64,000 bases of DNA from Arcanobacterium ihumii (GTDB lineage: Bacteria; Actinomycetota; Actinomycetes; Actinomycetales; Actinomycetaceae). The notes under the pieces were generated by a model that saw only the letters and a program-made list of their open reading frames with translations, was not told the DNA's origin and did not search any database. Below, piece after piece: positions 44,521-53,099 of the stretch. The position numbers and the translations under genes are program-made. The DNA is taken from positions 434,001 through 498,000 of the forward strand of contig NZ_UWOS01000002.1 of NCBI RefSeq assembly GCF_900604515.1, given 5' to 3'. Each line of letters starts with the position of its first letter. Within the stretch, counting starts at the first letter, position 1.

Positions 44521-44682
44521 CTATTCATTGTCAAGATATATTCGGATCGGAGCCTCTAAGTCTTGAACATACTCGGAGTGCCGATTGCGAATCATATGAA
44601 CGATTGCCACAACAACCGCAACTGTAATGATGATTCCCGCTCCGATAAGGAGAATTGACGTGAACAAATAGAGATTAGCCAT
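44521..44682 (-). CDS. Small single-span membrane protein (53 aa)
   Basis: ATG 44680-44682 follows AAGGAA, which overlaps the TAA stop of the ettA-like gene. The 53-residue product has a Leu/Ile/Val-rich segment of about 25 residues (positions 5-30), then HMIRNRHSEY and an acidic-basic tail. By the positive-inside rule the tail is probably cytosolic. I do not recognise a family. Location 13 bases after an ABC-F gene points to co-transcription. A longer overlapping ORF that would start inside the ABC-F gene is not supported. Confidence 0.6.
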   Translation of the reverse strand: MANLYLFTSILLIGAGIIITVAVVVAIVHMIRNRHSEYVQDLEAPIRIYLDNE

Positions 44683-44695
44683 GGATGCGGATTCC

Positions 44696-46378
44696 TTAGT
44701 CGCGAGTGAGCTTGCGGTAAGCCATCGCACTTGGACGTGCAGCATCTGCTCCAAGACGCTCAATCTTGTTCTTCTCATATGATTCAAAGTTTCCTTCGAA
44801 CCAGTACCAGTTATAAGGCTCTTCTTCAGTGCCTTCCCACGCAAGGATATGCGTGGCAACACGGTCAAGGAACCAGCGATCATGGGTAATGACGACGGCG
44901 CATCCAGGAAATTCAAGAAGCGCGTTTTCCAGCGATCCCAGAGTTTCAACGTCAAGGTCGTTGGTTGGTTCGTCAAGCAGGATCAGGTTTCCACCCTGCT
45001 TAAGGGTAAGTGCAAGATTCAATCGGTTGCGTTCTCCACCTGAGAGTACCCCAGCAGGTTTTTGCTGATCAGCACCTTTAAATCCAAAAGCGGAAACATA
45101 TGCGCGAGATGGCATCTCTACGTTCCCAACCTTGATAAAGTCAAGCCCGTCGGAAACGACTTCCCATAGGTTCTTGTTCGGATCAATACCAGCACGGTTC
45201 TGATCAACGTAGGAAATCTTTACGGTTTCACCGATCTTGAGGTCGCCACCGTCAAGCGGCTCTAAACCAACAATCGTCTTGAACAGAGTCGTTTTTCCAA
45301 CGCCGTTCGGACCGATAATTCCCACAATGCCGTTACGCGGCAAGGAGAATGATAAGTCCTTTATCAGAGTACGATCACCGAAGCCTTTGAGAAGGTCTTT
45401 AGCTTCGATCACAACATTCCCAAGACGTGGTCCTGGTGGAATCTGAATCTCTTCAAAATCGAGCTTGCGCGTACGCTCAGCCTCTGCAGCCATTTCCTCA
45501 TAGCGAGCCAGACGAGCCTTCGACTTTGCTTGCCGGCCCTTTGCGGAGCTACGAACCCACTCAAGTTCTTCCTTGAGACGCTTTTGCAGCTTGGCATCTT
45601 TCTTACCTTGAACCTGCAAGCGATCCTGCTTCTTCTCCAAGTAAGTTGAGTAGTTGCCCTCGTATGGGTAAAGCTGACCGCGGTCTACTTCCGCAATCCA
45701 CTCTGCAACATGATCTAGGAAGTAACGGTCGTGGGTAACCGCGATAACGGCACCCGGATACTTTGCCAAATGCTGTTCGAGCCATTCAACTGATTCGGCA
45801 TCCAAGTGGTTGGTAGGCTCGTCAAGAAGAAGAAGATCCGGTGCTTCAAGTAGCAATTTACAAAGCGCTACGCGGCGACGTTCACCACCGGAAAGGACTT
45901 TGACCGGTGTATCAGGTGGTGGGCAACGAAGCGCGTCCATAGCTTGAGCAAGCTGAGCATCCAAGTCCCATGCATTAGCTGCATCGATCTCAGTTTGTAA
46001 CTTACCCATTTCTTCCATAAGGGCATCAAAATCAGCGTCTGGCTCAGCCATTTCAAGTCCGATTTGGTTGAAACGCTCAACCTTGGCAAACATATCACCA
46101 GCAGCTTCTTGGACGTTTTCCAAAACCGTTTTGGATTCATTCAACGGTGGTTCTTGGAGCAAAATGCCAACTGAGTATCCTGGTGAAAGTCGAGCCTCAC
46201 CATTAGAAGCTTCGTCCAAACCAGCCATGATCTTCAAAATCGTCGACTTACCAGCACCGTTAGGACCGACCATACCGATCTTTGCACCAGGCAAGAATGC
46301 CATGGTCACATCGTTCAAAATGACCTTGTCCCCTACGGTTTTACGAGCTCGAACCATGGAGTAAATATATTCAGCCAC
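44696..46378 (-). CDS. ettA: ABC-F protein, EttA type (energy-dependent translational throttle)
   Basis: The 560-residue protein has two ABC ATPase domains and no membrane helices. Walker A motifs are GPNGAGKST (near residue 39) and GPNGVGKTT (near 362). Signatures are LSGGERRRVAL and LSGGERNRLNLA. Walker B Glu residues in LLLLDEPTNHLD and LILLDEPTNDLD are intact. The arm motif and linker (about 240-310, EWVRSSAKGRQAKSKARLARYEEM) match EttA, which binds the ribosomal E site and gates translation by ADP/ATP ratio. Confidence 0.93.
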   Translation of the reverse strand: MAEYIYSMVRARKTVGDKVILNDVTMAFLPGAKIGMVGPNGAGKSTILKIMAGLDEASNGEARLSPGYSVGILLQEPPLNESKTVLENVQEAAGDMFAKVERFNQIGLEMAEPDADFDALMEEMGKLQTEIDAANAWDLDAQLAQAMDALRCPPPDTPVKVLSGGERRRVALCKLLLEAPDLLLLDEPTNHLDAESVEWLEQHLAKYPGAVIAVTHDRYFLDHVAEWIAEVDRGQLYPYEGNYSTYLEKKQDRLQVQGKKDAKLQKRLKEELEWVRSSAKGRQAKSKARLARYEEMAAEAERTRKLDFEEIQIPPGPRLGNVVIEAKDLLKGFGDRTLIKDLSFSLPRNGIVGIIGPNGVGKTTLFKTIVGLEPLDGGDLKIGETVKISYVDQNRAGIDPNKNLWEVVSDGLDFIKVGNVEMPSRAYVSAFGFKGADQQKPAGVLSGGERNRLNLALTLKQGGNLILLDEPTNDLDVETLGSLENALLEFPGCAVVITHDRWFLDRVATHILAWEGTEEEPYNWYWFEGNFESYEKNKIERLGADAARPSAMAYRKLTRD

Positions 46379-46567
46379 GTTTCCTCATCATCTCTTGATA
46401 TGCACTGCGAATTGCAGAATTTTCCGTGTTCAAGCCTAACGAAAATACGCTACGAATCAAAGCTCATCGAACAAAGGCTCACATCCGCGTTAGCTTAGTC
46501 CAATGAGCTTCAACCCTATGCGCATCCGAATCACGTTTCGCGGCGAAATACCGTTTATCGGTTTATA

Positions 46568-47113
46568 CTAGACCCCCATCAAAGCACCTGTGGGATCTAG
46601 AGAATCTACGTTTTCTTCCTCAGGATTTTCATCTTCGAGTTCGGATTCATTTTCTCCCTCAGGAAGTATGGAGTCGCGTCCCACTTCCCAATGATTAGGT
46701 TCACCCGGAACCGGCAGAAGTTGGCTTTGAGAGATCTTTGCGTAGGATGCGATTCCATTGTTGAGATCAATCCCTACCGAATCCGCCATGATAATATGGG
46801 AGATGCGAGAAACGTTTTCTTTATCTACATAAGTTCGGGTCACTAAGCGCCCACGAACTAAAAGCGGAGTACCTTTGTGAACACACATCGATACATGACG
46901 CGCTAGGGCTCCATAGCAACGTACGGAGTACCACATGGTGTTTCCGTCCTCAAATTGCCCGGTCTTCTTGTTAAACACCCGCGGAGTCACCCCTACGTTG
47001 ACGACGGCGGTAGAGATTTTAGCGCGTTCGTCATGCGTAGCATCGGAATTCGAATAGACAACTGGTTCGTTTCCAGCCCATCCCCGAACCGAAATCGTTG
47101 TTTCATTAGACAT
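46568..47113 (-). CDS. ssb: Single-stranded DNA-binding protein
   Basis: The 181-residue OB-fold protein starts MSNETTISVRGWAGNEPVV. TMWYSVRCYGALARHVSMCVHKGTPLLVRGRLVTRTY is the SSB core (about residues 58-95). The C-terminal third is acidic (ELEDENPEEENVDSLD) but ends GALMGV instead of the DDDIPF-type tip that recruits partners. This suggests an accessory SSB paralogue. ATG 47111-47113 has AAAGGAGACGAC upstream, and a longer in-frame ORF start is rejected. Confidence 0.88.
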   Translation of the reverse strand: MSNETTISVRGWAGNEPVVYSNSDATHDERAKISTAVVNVGVTPRVFNKKTGQFEDGNTMWYSVRCYGALARHVSMCVHKGTPLLVRGRLVTRTYVDKENVSRISHIIMADSVGIDLNNGIASYAKISQSQLLPVPGEPNHWEVGRDSILPEGENESELEDENPEEENVDSLDPTGALMGV

Positions 47114-47242
47114 GTCGTCTCCTTTGATAGTTGCTTGACATGTCTTAGTGTTATCTGAATGCAAATGGTTCCGTACACACCAAAAACAAACTGTGGAAAC
47201 AGTGCTCCGTTTGCGTGGATGTGGACAATCACTTCATATTCT

Positions 47243-48745
47243 TTAGCTTCGGAGTAGCTCCCGAGCACGTCGATGCTTCTGCACAACTTCATTTGGCCCC
47301 TGAACCAAGTGCTCACGCAAGGTTGTTTGAAGAGCCGCACGAACGTCGTCGTCATATTCATGTGCGAGGCGACGCACAGACTTCTTGTGATGAAGGCTGA
47401 TTCCAAAGAACAAAGCCAGAGCTAAAACAAATGCCACGGCGGCAATACCGGCTCTGCTAGCAACGCTCGCTGCTGGAATACCGAGCACGGCAAGTGTTAC
47501 TCCCCCTGCGAATATCAACAAAGCTAGAACTAACCCCAACCAAAGCGGCGTACGCGAGATCCGAGGAAGAGGTGTGGACTTCAGCGCCGTTCCAATCACT
47601 CGCCTAATTCGATCAGCAGAAGAAACATTTTCAACTACCGGGTTCTTCCAATCATCAGGCATCGTTTCACGGAGATAGTTCAGCCAAGCATCTCTGATCG
47701 CTACGACCATCGTGTTTGACGGTTGATCAGGCATAGTAAGCGCAGTTTTCGATAGTTTCCCACCGGCGTCGTTAATCGAAGTGACAACCGCGGGCACACC
47801 CGATGCCCTCATAACCTGGTCCGTCATTTCATTGAACTTTTCTCCGCTGAAATCAGGTTCTCGCAAGGCTAAATGCTGGGAAAGACGCGATGCAATTGCT
47901 TCGAGTTCGGCTACTGCCGTTCGGGCGGTTGTGGCGCTTGCCTGAACAGCCGACTTAAGGACGGTGTAAACCGGCGTCAGACCGATCTTGTGAAGAGCAG
48001 AAATGGGGAAAATAGGAACTTGGCCCAAACCATCCTTTGCCATAAGATTCGCCAAATCCGCAATTAACTCATCGACGTGTTCGGGTGGGACTGTGTCAAT
48101 ATGGTTTAGCACAACAATCATGGATTCACTACGTTGACGCAGATTTTCCAAGTACTGCTGATGGAGAACTTGATCTGCATACTTTTGTGGATCTAATACC
48201 CACACTAATACGTCAATCATTGGAATCAGACGGCTGACCAGCACTGAATGCGCCACCTGGATTGAATCATGATCGGGAAGATCTAAGAGCACGAGTCCCT
48301 GAAGATCGGAGTCATCAACCAAAATCGATGAATGGTTGATTCTGCGGTGTTCATCAACCTCAAGGTAGTCCAAGAGATCCGAAGCCGAATCTCCCCACGT
48401 GCAAGCCGTGGCACGTTCCGTAGTCGGGCGTAACTCACCGGCATCGGCAAATTCAAACCCTGTGAGGGCGTTAAATAACGTTGACTTACCTGAACCTGTG
48501 CCACCCACCAGTGCGACGACGGTATTACCAGCACCAAAGCGCGTGCGTTCACTGACCTTGGCAACGTCTATCCGCGAGCGCTGAACCAAGGCGGTGTTAA
48601 TGAACGGCTCCATCGATTGCAGGGCTTGGTTCAATTCCTCCACCCGCTGGCGAACATAGGCGTCATCAATCTCAACATGTGAAGACACTGAATACCTACC
48701 AGCTTCACCCATGCCCATTTCCTTCATTGTTGACTCACTTTGCAT
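47243..48745 (-). CDS. Dynamin-like GTPase with C-terminal membrane segments (second of a pair)
   Basis: The 500-residue protein has P-loop GGTGSGKST (81-89), a G3-type LLDLPDHDSIQ and G4 NHIDTV. Two hydrophobic helices (about residues 393-415 and 422-445) precede a basic C-terminal region. The layout fits bacterial dynamin-like or YfjP-type GTPases. It overlaps its partner gene by 11 bases, and the two probably work together at the membrane, as paired bacterial dynamins do. Substrate process unknown: membrane remodelling, septation or stress are possible. Confidence 0.75.
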   Translation of the reverse strand: MQSESTMKEMGMGEAGRYSVSSHVEIDDAYVRQRVEELNQALQSMEPFINTALVQRSRIDVAKVSERTRFGAGNTVVALVGGTGSGKSTLFNALTGFEFADAGELRPTTERATACTWGDSASDLLDYLEVDEHRRINHSSILVDDSDLQGLVLLDLPDHDSIQVAHSVLVSRLIPMIDVLVWVLDPQKYADQVLHQQYLENLRQRSESMIVVLNHIDTVPPEHVDELIADLANLMAKDGLGQVPIFPISALHKIGLTPVYTVLKSAVQASATTARTAVAELEAIASRLSQHLALREPDFSGEKFNEMTDQVMRASGVPAVVTSINDAGGKLSKTALTMPDQPSNTMVVAIRDAWLNYLRETMPDDWKNPVVENVSSADRIRRVIGTALKSTPLPRISRTPLWLGLVLALLIFAGGVTLAVLGIPAASVASRAGIAAVAFVLALALFFGISLHHKKSVRRLAHEYDDDVRAALQTTLREHLVQGPNEVVQKHRRARELLRS

Positions 48746-50330
48746 AGTCTGAAAATTCGCTAGCTCGTAACCTCAGGATAAAGCTATCACCGATATCAAG
48801 TTTAGCTAGCGGCTCATAATATGCTTGAACCAAAGAATCCATCGCGTTTCTCACCACTTTCGCAAGGTGAGCTCGAGCATCCCAGACACTCTTTTCCATT
48901 CCGAGCGCAGCGGCCGCTTTCATGGCGCCGGCAATTCCCCCTGCGGCGGAGCCAATAAGTGCAGCGTTTCCGGCATGCCCAAACCACGGATTTTCAGGAA
49001 CAGTTTTCCCTAGCCTTGATAATTCTTGTTTCCATTCAGAAAGTGCACCCTGAACAATCGCTTCCCTATCGACGCTGGTCCTAGCTTGTTCTAAAAACTG
49101 TTCGGTATCGACGATATCACTTTTCCATGTATCGCTTATTTCGTTTTCTGAGGCAACGAGCCCTTGCGTAAGTGCAACTTGCGCTGAGGTTAGAACCGAG
49201 TCAAAAAGCAAGGTGGCGGCATTATCGCGCCCTTCGGTACGTTTTTGGAATAGATTTGGCTTTTTACCGGAAACTAACGATGCTAAGGGACCACCTGTGG
49301 AGGCCAAAGACAGCCAGGCAGTAGTCGGGGCACCTTGCCCAAATCTTCCGGCCGAAATATTAGTTGCCAGCTTTTCGATTGGAGCCTGCGCACCTTCATA
49401 AGCTTTGTCTTTAAGATCCACAATCGCATTTTCTTGGAGTTCAACCGCATCGGCAAGGTTGAGAAGATCTGAGCGCAGAATCGGCAGAGTGGCAGCAGTG
49501 GTTCGATCAACCAACGTATTTCCCATCCGTGATTGAGCAATCGCTTTGAGCCATGCGCGGATTTCCGTAACAGTTACGTCCGGAAGTAAACCATTCATCG
49601 GCCCTTGATCCGGCACGATGAAGAGTGGGTTATTGGCTAAACCAACTGAATACATCCGTCGAGTGAGATCAGCACGCACTGGTTTCAACGCCCGTTCAGA
49701 GACTCTGTTCAGTACCACACCGCAAGTCAGACCACGACTCTGGGCGAGGTCAAGAACAGTCCAAGCTAAGGCATCTCCGTAGCGCGCCGCCGTCGTAACG
49801 AATAACCAAAGGTCGGCGGAATCAAGGAGACGATTCGATAGCTCACGGTTGGTATCCTCAACTGAATCGAGATCCGGCGCATCAACAATTACAATGCCAG
49901 GAAGTGCATACTCACTAACTACATAAGAACTAAAAGTTTTCAAGACATGGGAGCTCATCGAGGAAAGGTCTGACGGATGCAACACGGCAACCGGAGTACG
50001 AGTAGTGGGCCTCAGCACTGATGCCTCGGTTACTTCCTCACCAACTAGCGAGTTGACCAAGGTAGATTTACCTGCGCCTGAGGACCCTCCCAACACAATA
50101 ATCGCAGGCAGGTTTGTAACCTCTAGGTGAGGCAAGATGCGAGCTTCAAGTTGGGTGATCAATTTTTGCTGCGCAGCTTTAATTTCGTGAGTTCCCGGCA
50201 AATCCAACGGCAAGTCAGTTTTGCGCAAGACATCAAGCGTCCTACGCACAAGGTTTGCAAGTTCAGCACGATTATTCACTGAGGTATTCACCCCTCTATT
50301 CTTACGCATTTTTCGAAAATATGTTTTCAT
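48735..50330 (-). CDS. Dynamin-like GTPase (first of a pair)
   Basis: The 531-residue protein has P-loop GGSSGAGKST (81-90), switch region TEASVLRPTTRTPVAVLHP, G3 IVDAPDLDSVED and a G4-like VLNRVSE. A long helical region follows (about 260-520), with a Gly/Ala-rich hydrophobic stretch near 455-475 (ALIGSAAGGIAGAM) that could insert in a membrane. The partner gene downstream overlaps by 11 bases. The start is uncertain: the first 17 residues are very basic and two GTG codons nearby are alternatives. Confidence 0.75.
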   Translation of the reverse strand: MKTYFRKMRKNRGVNTSVNNRAELANLVRRTLDVLRKTDLPLDLPGTHEIKAAQQKLITQLEARILPHLEVTNLPAIIVLGGSSGAGKSTLVNSLVGEEVTEASVLRPTTRTPVAVLHPSDLSSMSSHVLKTFSSYVVSEYALPGIVIVDAPDLDSVEDTNRELSNRLLDSADLWLFVTTAARYGDALAWTVLDLAQSRGLTCGVVLNRVSERALKPVRADLTRRMYSVGLANNPLFIVPDQGPMNGLLPDVTVTEIRAWLKAIAQSRMGNTLVDRTTAATLPILRSDLLNLADAVELQENAIVDLKDKAYEGAQAPIEKLATNISAGRFGQGAPTTAWLSLASTGGPLASLVSGKKPNLFQKRTEGRDNAATLLFDSVLTSAQVALTQGLVASENEISDTWKSDIVDTEQFLEQARTSVDREAIVQGALSEWKQELSRLGKTVPENPWFGHAGNAALIGSAAGGIAGAMKAAAALGMEKSVWDARAHLAKVVRNAMDSLVQAYYEPLAKLDIGDSFILRLRASEFSDYAK

Positions 50331-50446
50331 TCGCTATGGAAACCCACATAAATCCATGAAGATCCGCACAAGCTCACACCATTCCCCTAACCTGTTGGTT
50401 AGCGGTTTTCCTGTAAAGGCGGTAAATTAGTGGTGGATTTCCGCTT

Positions 50447-50519
50447 GCCTCCATAGCTCAATGGATAGAGCACCAGACTTCTAATCTGTAGGTTGTGGGT
50501 TCGAGTCCCGCTGGGGGCG
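50447..50519 (+). tRNA. tRNA-Arg (anticodon TCT)
   Basis: Acceptor GCCTCCA/TGGGGGC, D-arm GCTC-AATGGATA-GAGC, anticodon loop CTTCTAA (anticodon TCT), T-loop TTCGAGT and discriminator G. The first anticodon-stem pair is C-T mismatched. Confidence 0.94.
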
Positions 50520-50529
50520 CAAATCTCAG

Positions 50530-50566
50530 GATTCTCCCACCAAAGTAATGTTTTGGTGGGAGAATC
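50530..50566 (+). terminator. Terminator of tRNA-Arg
   Basis: Arms 50530-50544 and 50552-50566 pair perfectly over 15 bases around a 7-base loop, starting 11 bases after the tRNA. Confidence 0.75.
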
Positions 50567-50594
50567 TGCTTGTCTGATTTGCTATTCTTGATAG

Positions 50595-51263
50595 GTGAGT
50601 AATTTTCCAGCACAGAATACGCCGATCGTTTGGATCGACTGTGAAATGACAGGTCTTGACCTTGAGAAGGACGATCTCGTTGAGATCGCAGTAGTGATCA
50701 CCGACGCGGAACTTAATCCGCTTGATACCGGACTTGACCTAGTGATTCGTCCTTCCGAATCCGCAGTTGCAAATATGAATTCATTTGTGCGCAATATGCA
50801 TACCGTCACCAATTTAATTAATGAATGGGACGACGGTTTAACGATGGAAGAAGCCCAAGCACAGACGCTCGCCTACATCAAGCGTTTTATTCCCGACGCC
50901 GGGAAGGCTCCTTTAGGTGGGAATTCAGTTGGGACCGACCGCACCTTCTTAGCTCGCGATATGCCTGAGCTAGTCGAGCACTTACATTACCGAGTCGTTG
51001 ATGTGTCGTCGGTAAAAGAATTGGCTAAGCGCTGGTTCCCACGAACCTATTTCGCTGCCCCAGAAAAGACTGGCAATCACCGAGCTCTGGGCGATATCTA
51101 CGACTCTATCGATGAACTTCGCTATTACCGTAGCGTGCTTTTCCCCAGTGGCGATGGTCCAACTTCGGACGAATCCCGTGCTATAGCGGCAAAGATCTTA
51201 ACCGATCTAACCGTTGATCGTGCGGAACGTGCACACGAGGCATTGGAAGCCTCGAAAGCGTAA
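50595..51263 (+). CDS. orn: Oligoribonuclease
   Basis: The 222-residue DEDDh 3'-5' exoribonuclease degrades very short RNAs (and pGpG). WIDCEMTGLD carries the first Asp and Glu. GNSVGTDRTFL carries the next Asp, and NHRALGDIYDSIDEL carries His and the last Asp. GTG 50595 has no ribosome-binding site. A TATTCT -10-like box ends 6 bases before it, so the mRNA may be leaderless. It ends in a perfect 26-bp terminator. Confidence 0.95.
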   Translation: MSNFPAQNTPIVWIDCEMTGLDLEKDDLVEIAVVITDAELNPLDTGLDLVIRPSESAVANMNSFVRNMHTVTNLINEWDDGLTMEEAQAQTLAYIKRFIPDAGKAPLGGNSVGTDRTFLARDMPELVEHLHYRVVDVSSVKELAKRWFPRTYFAAPEKTGNHRALGDIYDSIDELRYYRSVLFPSGDGPTSDESRAIAAKILTDLTVDRAERAHEALEASKA

Positions 51264-51301
51264 CTGTCGCAGGTTATCCTTAATTAAATCACCGTGTAGG
51301 C

Positions 51302-51355
51302 GCTGATGTGGGTGGGGGCTAAACCCAAATGGGTTTAGCCCCCACCCACATCAGC
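51302..51355 (+). terminator. Perfect 26-bp terminator after orn
   Basis: Arms 51302-51327 and 51330-51355 are perfectly complementary around an AA loop and are followed by TTTGTTTTTG, a good intrinsic terminator for the plus strand. Confidence 0.9.
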
Positions 51356-51476
51356 TTTGTTTTTGCAAGATGCATGCCTCCGATTGCGTTTGGCCACTTT
51401 AAGCAACACTTCCACTAGTCACGACCCCAATAACAAAGCGTTAAATGCCAAGCCGCTACCCCGGTAACGAATATGC

Positions 51477-51504
51477 AAAAAGCCCGTCCGAAGACGAGCT
51501 TTTT
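51477..51504 (-). terminator. Terminator of tRNA-Lys
   Basis: In the minus direction a stem with a TTCG tetraloop (arms 51493-51504 and 51477-51488, one mismatch) ends in TTTTT, six bases past the tRNA. Confidence 0.85.
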
Positions 51505-51510
51505 GTTTCG

Positions 51511-51583
51511 TACACCGCCTGGGACTTGAACCCAGAACCCTCTGATTAAGAGTCAGATGCTCTGCCAGTTGAGCTAGCGGTGC
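51511..51583 (-). tRNA. tRNA-Lys (anticodon CTT)
   Basis: The minus strand folds as acceptor GCACCGC/GCGGTGT (G-U closing), D-arm GCTC/GAGC, anticodon stem TCTGA/TCAGA around CTCTTAA (anticodon CTT), T-loop TTCAAGT and discriminator A. Confidence 0.95.
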
Positions 51584-51787
51584 GCAACGAGTTATAGCTT
51601 AGCGAAAGGAAATTAAATTATGCAAGTTTGGGACCAACTTCAAGCCTGTGACCTCACGCACAACCTCCATGAATGCAATATATATAACCATTTTCCGGAC
51701 TTTACGGTGTCACGTCGCATTTTGTACCCCAGACCGATAAACTTAGTTCGAATTCGACATTCAGATGCTATTTTGACGAGGAAAAGC

Positions 51788-52717
51788 GTGTCTACACCTA
51801 TTGTTACGCTCGCAACGAGCTCACAGTTCCCACAACTAGATCCTGACGAGCAGGGGCTCCCCGACGCACTGCGTGAACGAGGAATTGAACCACGTATTGC
51901 GATCTGGGATGATCCAGACGTAAATTGGGACGACGCCGGTGTTGTTGTCGTTCGTTCCGTTCGCGACTATGCACGCGACCCACAGAAGTTCATTTCGTGG
52001 GCACAATCTGTACCACGCATCCTCAACTCTGCTGAGACAATGGCATGGAATACGGACAAACATTACCTCCAGAACCTAGCGAAGCGCGGACTTCCAACCA
52101 TCCCAACTACCTGGCTGGAACCTGAACAGAATCTATCCAAGCAGCAGATCCACTCTCGCTTCCCCGCTTCTGGCGATTTCGTCGTCAAGCCAACGATTTC
52201 CTCAGGTGGTCGTGGAACAGGTCGTTACACCTCAACCGATGCCGCCTCACGCTCTGAAGCAATTGAGCACGCCATGTACGAACTCTCCGAGGGGCGTGCA
52301 GTAATGGTGCAGCGCTACCTCGACGTTATCGATCGCCAGGGCGAAACTTCGTTGATTTACTTAAACGGCTTGGCATCATACCAGGTTGAAAAGGAGCCAA
52401 TGCTTCACCCACGGTTCCGCTCCGCTCAGGATTCGCATGTTGTGGACGAAGTGGCACGCCTTGCCGACGCTTCTGAAGAGACGTGGCGTTGGGGTGAGGA
52501 AATCCGTAAGGCTCTGCACGGCTACATCAAGGATGTCACCGGACGCGATGAGCTGTTGCTTTTCAACCGAGTAGACATCGTTCGTGGCGATGAAGAATCC
52601 GATTCAGAGTTCTACGTGATGGAAGTATCGCTCATTGACGGCTCCCTTTACCTTGGAGCAGACGACGACTTCGTAGGGCGTTTTGCAGATGCCATCCAGA
52701 CTCGGGTCACGTGGTAA
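51788..52717 (+). CDS. ATP-grasp domain protein (glutathione-synthetase/DcsG-like)
   Basis: From GTG 51788 with GAGGAAAAG upstream the product has 309 residues. TLATSSQFPQLDPDEQGLPDALRERGIEPRIAIWDDP is the family N-terminus. WNTDKHYLQNLAKRGLPTIPTTW follows, then the ATP-binding Lys in FVVKPTISSGGRGTGRY and a metal site in EFYVMEVSLIDGSLYLG. Relatives form amide or related bonds using a carboxyl phosphate. DcsG makes cycloserine, but most members have unknown substrates. The longer ORF start would add 56 residues without family resemblance. Confidence 0.78.
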   Translation: MSTPIVTLATSSQFPQLDPDEQGLPDALRERGIEPRIAIWDDPDVNWDDAGVVVVRSVRDYARDPQKFISWAQSVPRILNSAETMAWNTDKHYLQNLAKRGLPTIPTTWLEPEQNLSKQQIHSRFPASGDFVVKPTISSGGRGTGRYTSTDAASRSEAIEHAMYELSEGRAVMVQRYLDVIDRQGETSLIYLNGLASYQVEKEPMLHPRFRSAQDSHVVDEVARLADASEETWRWGEEIRKALHGYIKDVTGRDELLLFNRVDIVRGDEESDSEFYVMEVSLIDGSLYLGADDDFVGRFADAIQTRVTW

Positions 52718-52747
52718 GGCACTACATTCTTCGTTAATAACATTGTG

Positions 52748-52795
52748 ACCGTCACCAACATCAACAATCTGAAGATTTTACCAGTTGGTGACGGT
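52748..52795 (+). terminator. Hairpin after the ATP-grasp gene
   Basis: Arms 52748-52759 and 52784-52795 pair perfectly over 12 bases around a 24-base loop, 31 bases past the stop. Confidence 0.5.
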
Positions 52796-52868
52796 GATCA
52801 CTGATCGGAAATTTATCCCTTGACGCAAATCCTTGATATAGTTTCTAATCGTTGCGAAAGCAATATAT

Positions 52869-52941
52869 GGTGGCTATAGCTCAGCGGTAGAGCACCTGGT
52901 TGTGGTCCAGGGGGTCGCGGGTTCAATCCCCGTTAGCCACC
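52869..52941 (+). tRNA. tRNA-His (anticodon GTG)
   Basis: Acceptor GTGGCTA/TAGCCAC with the extra G-1 (52869) opposite C73 (52941), as required in tRNA-His. The anticodon loop is TTGTGGT (anticodon GTG), and the T-loop is TTCAATC. Confidence 0.96.
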
Positions 52942-52946
52942 CAAAT

Positions 52947-52974
52947 AAAACCAGCGATAGTCATCGCTGGTTTT
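52947..52974 (+). terminator. Terminator of tRNA-His
   Basis: AAAACCAGCGAT pairs perfectly with 52963-52974 around AGTC, and the T-rich tail TTTCTTTT follows. Confidence 0.9.
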
Positions 52975-53099
52975 TCTTTTCCATAATTTGCTTACGGACT
53001 CATCAACGTATTCTCGAATCTAGGGGCAGGTGTTCCGATCCCTCAGCGTCAGGATCGCCGCTGGTCGATTACCTCCATAATTACGGGTAACCTTAAAGG

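Noticed and set aside
44521-44976. 151-residue ORF behind the ABC-F gene
   Set aside because: Its first two thirds are a shadow of the ettA-like gene in another frame. Only the last 53 codons have an independent start and composition.
51620-51787. Longer start of the ATP-grasp protein
   Set aside because: The added 56 residues have no resemblance to the family, and GTG 51788 has a good GAGGAAAAG site.
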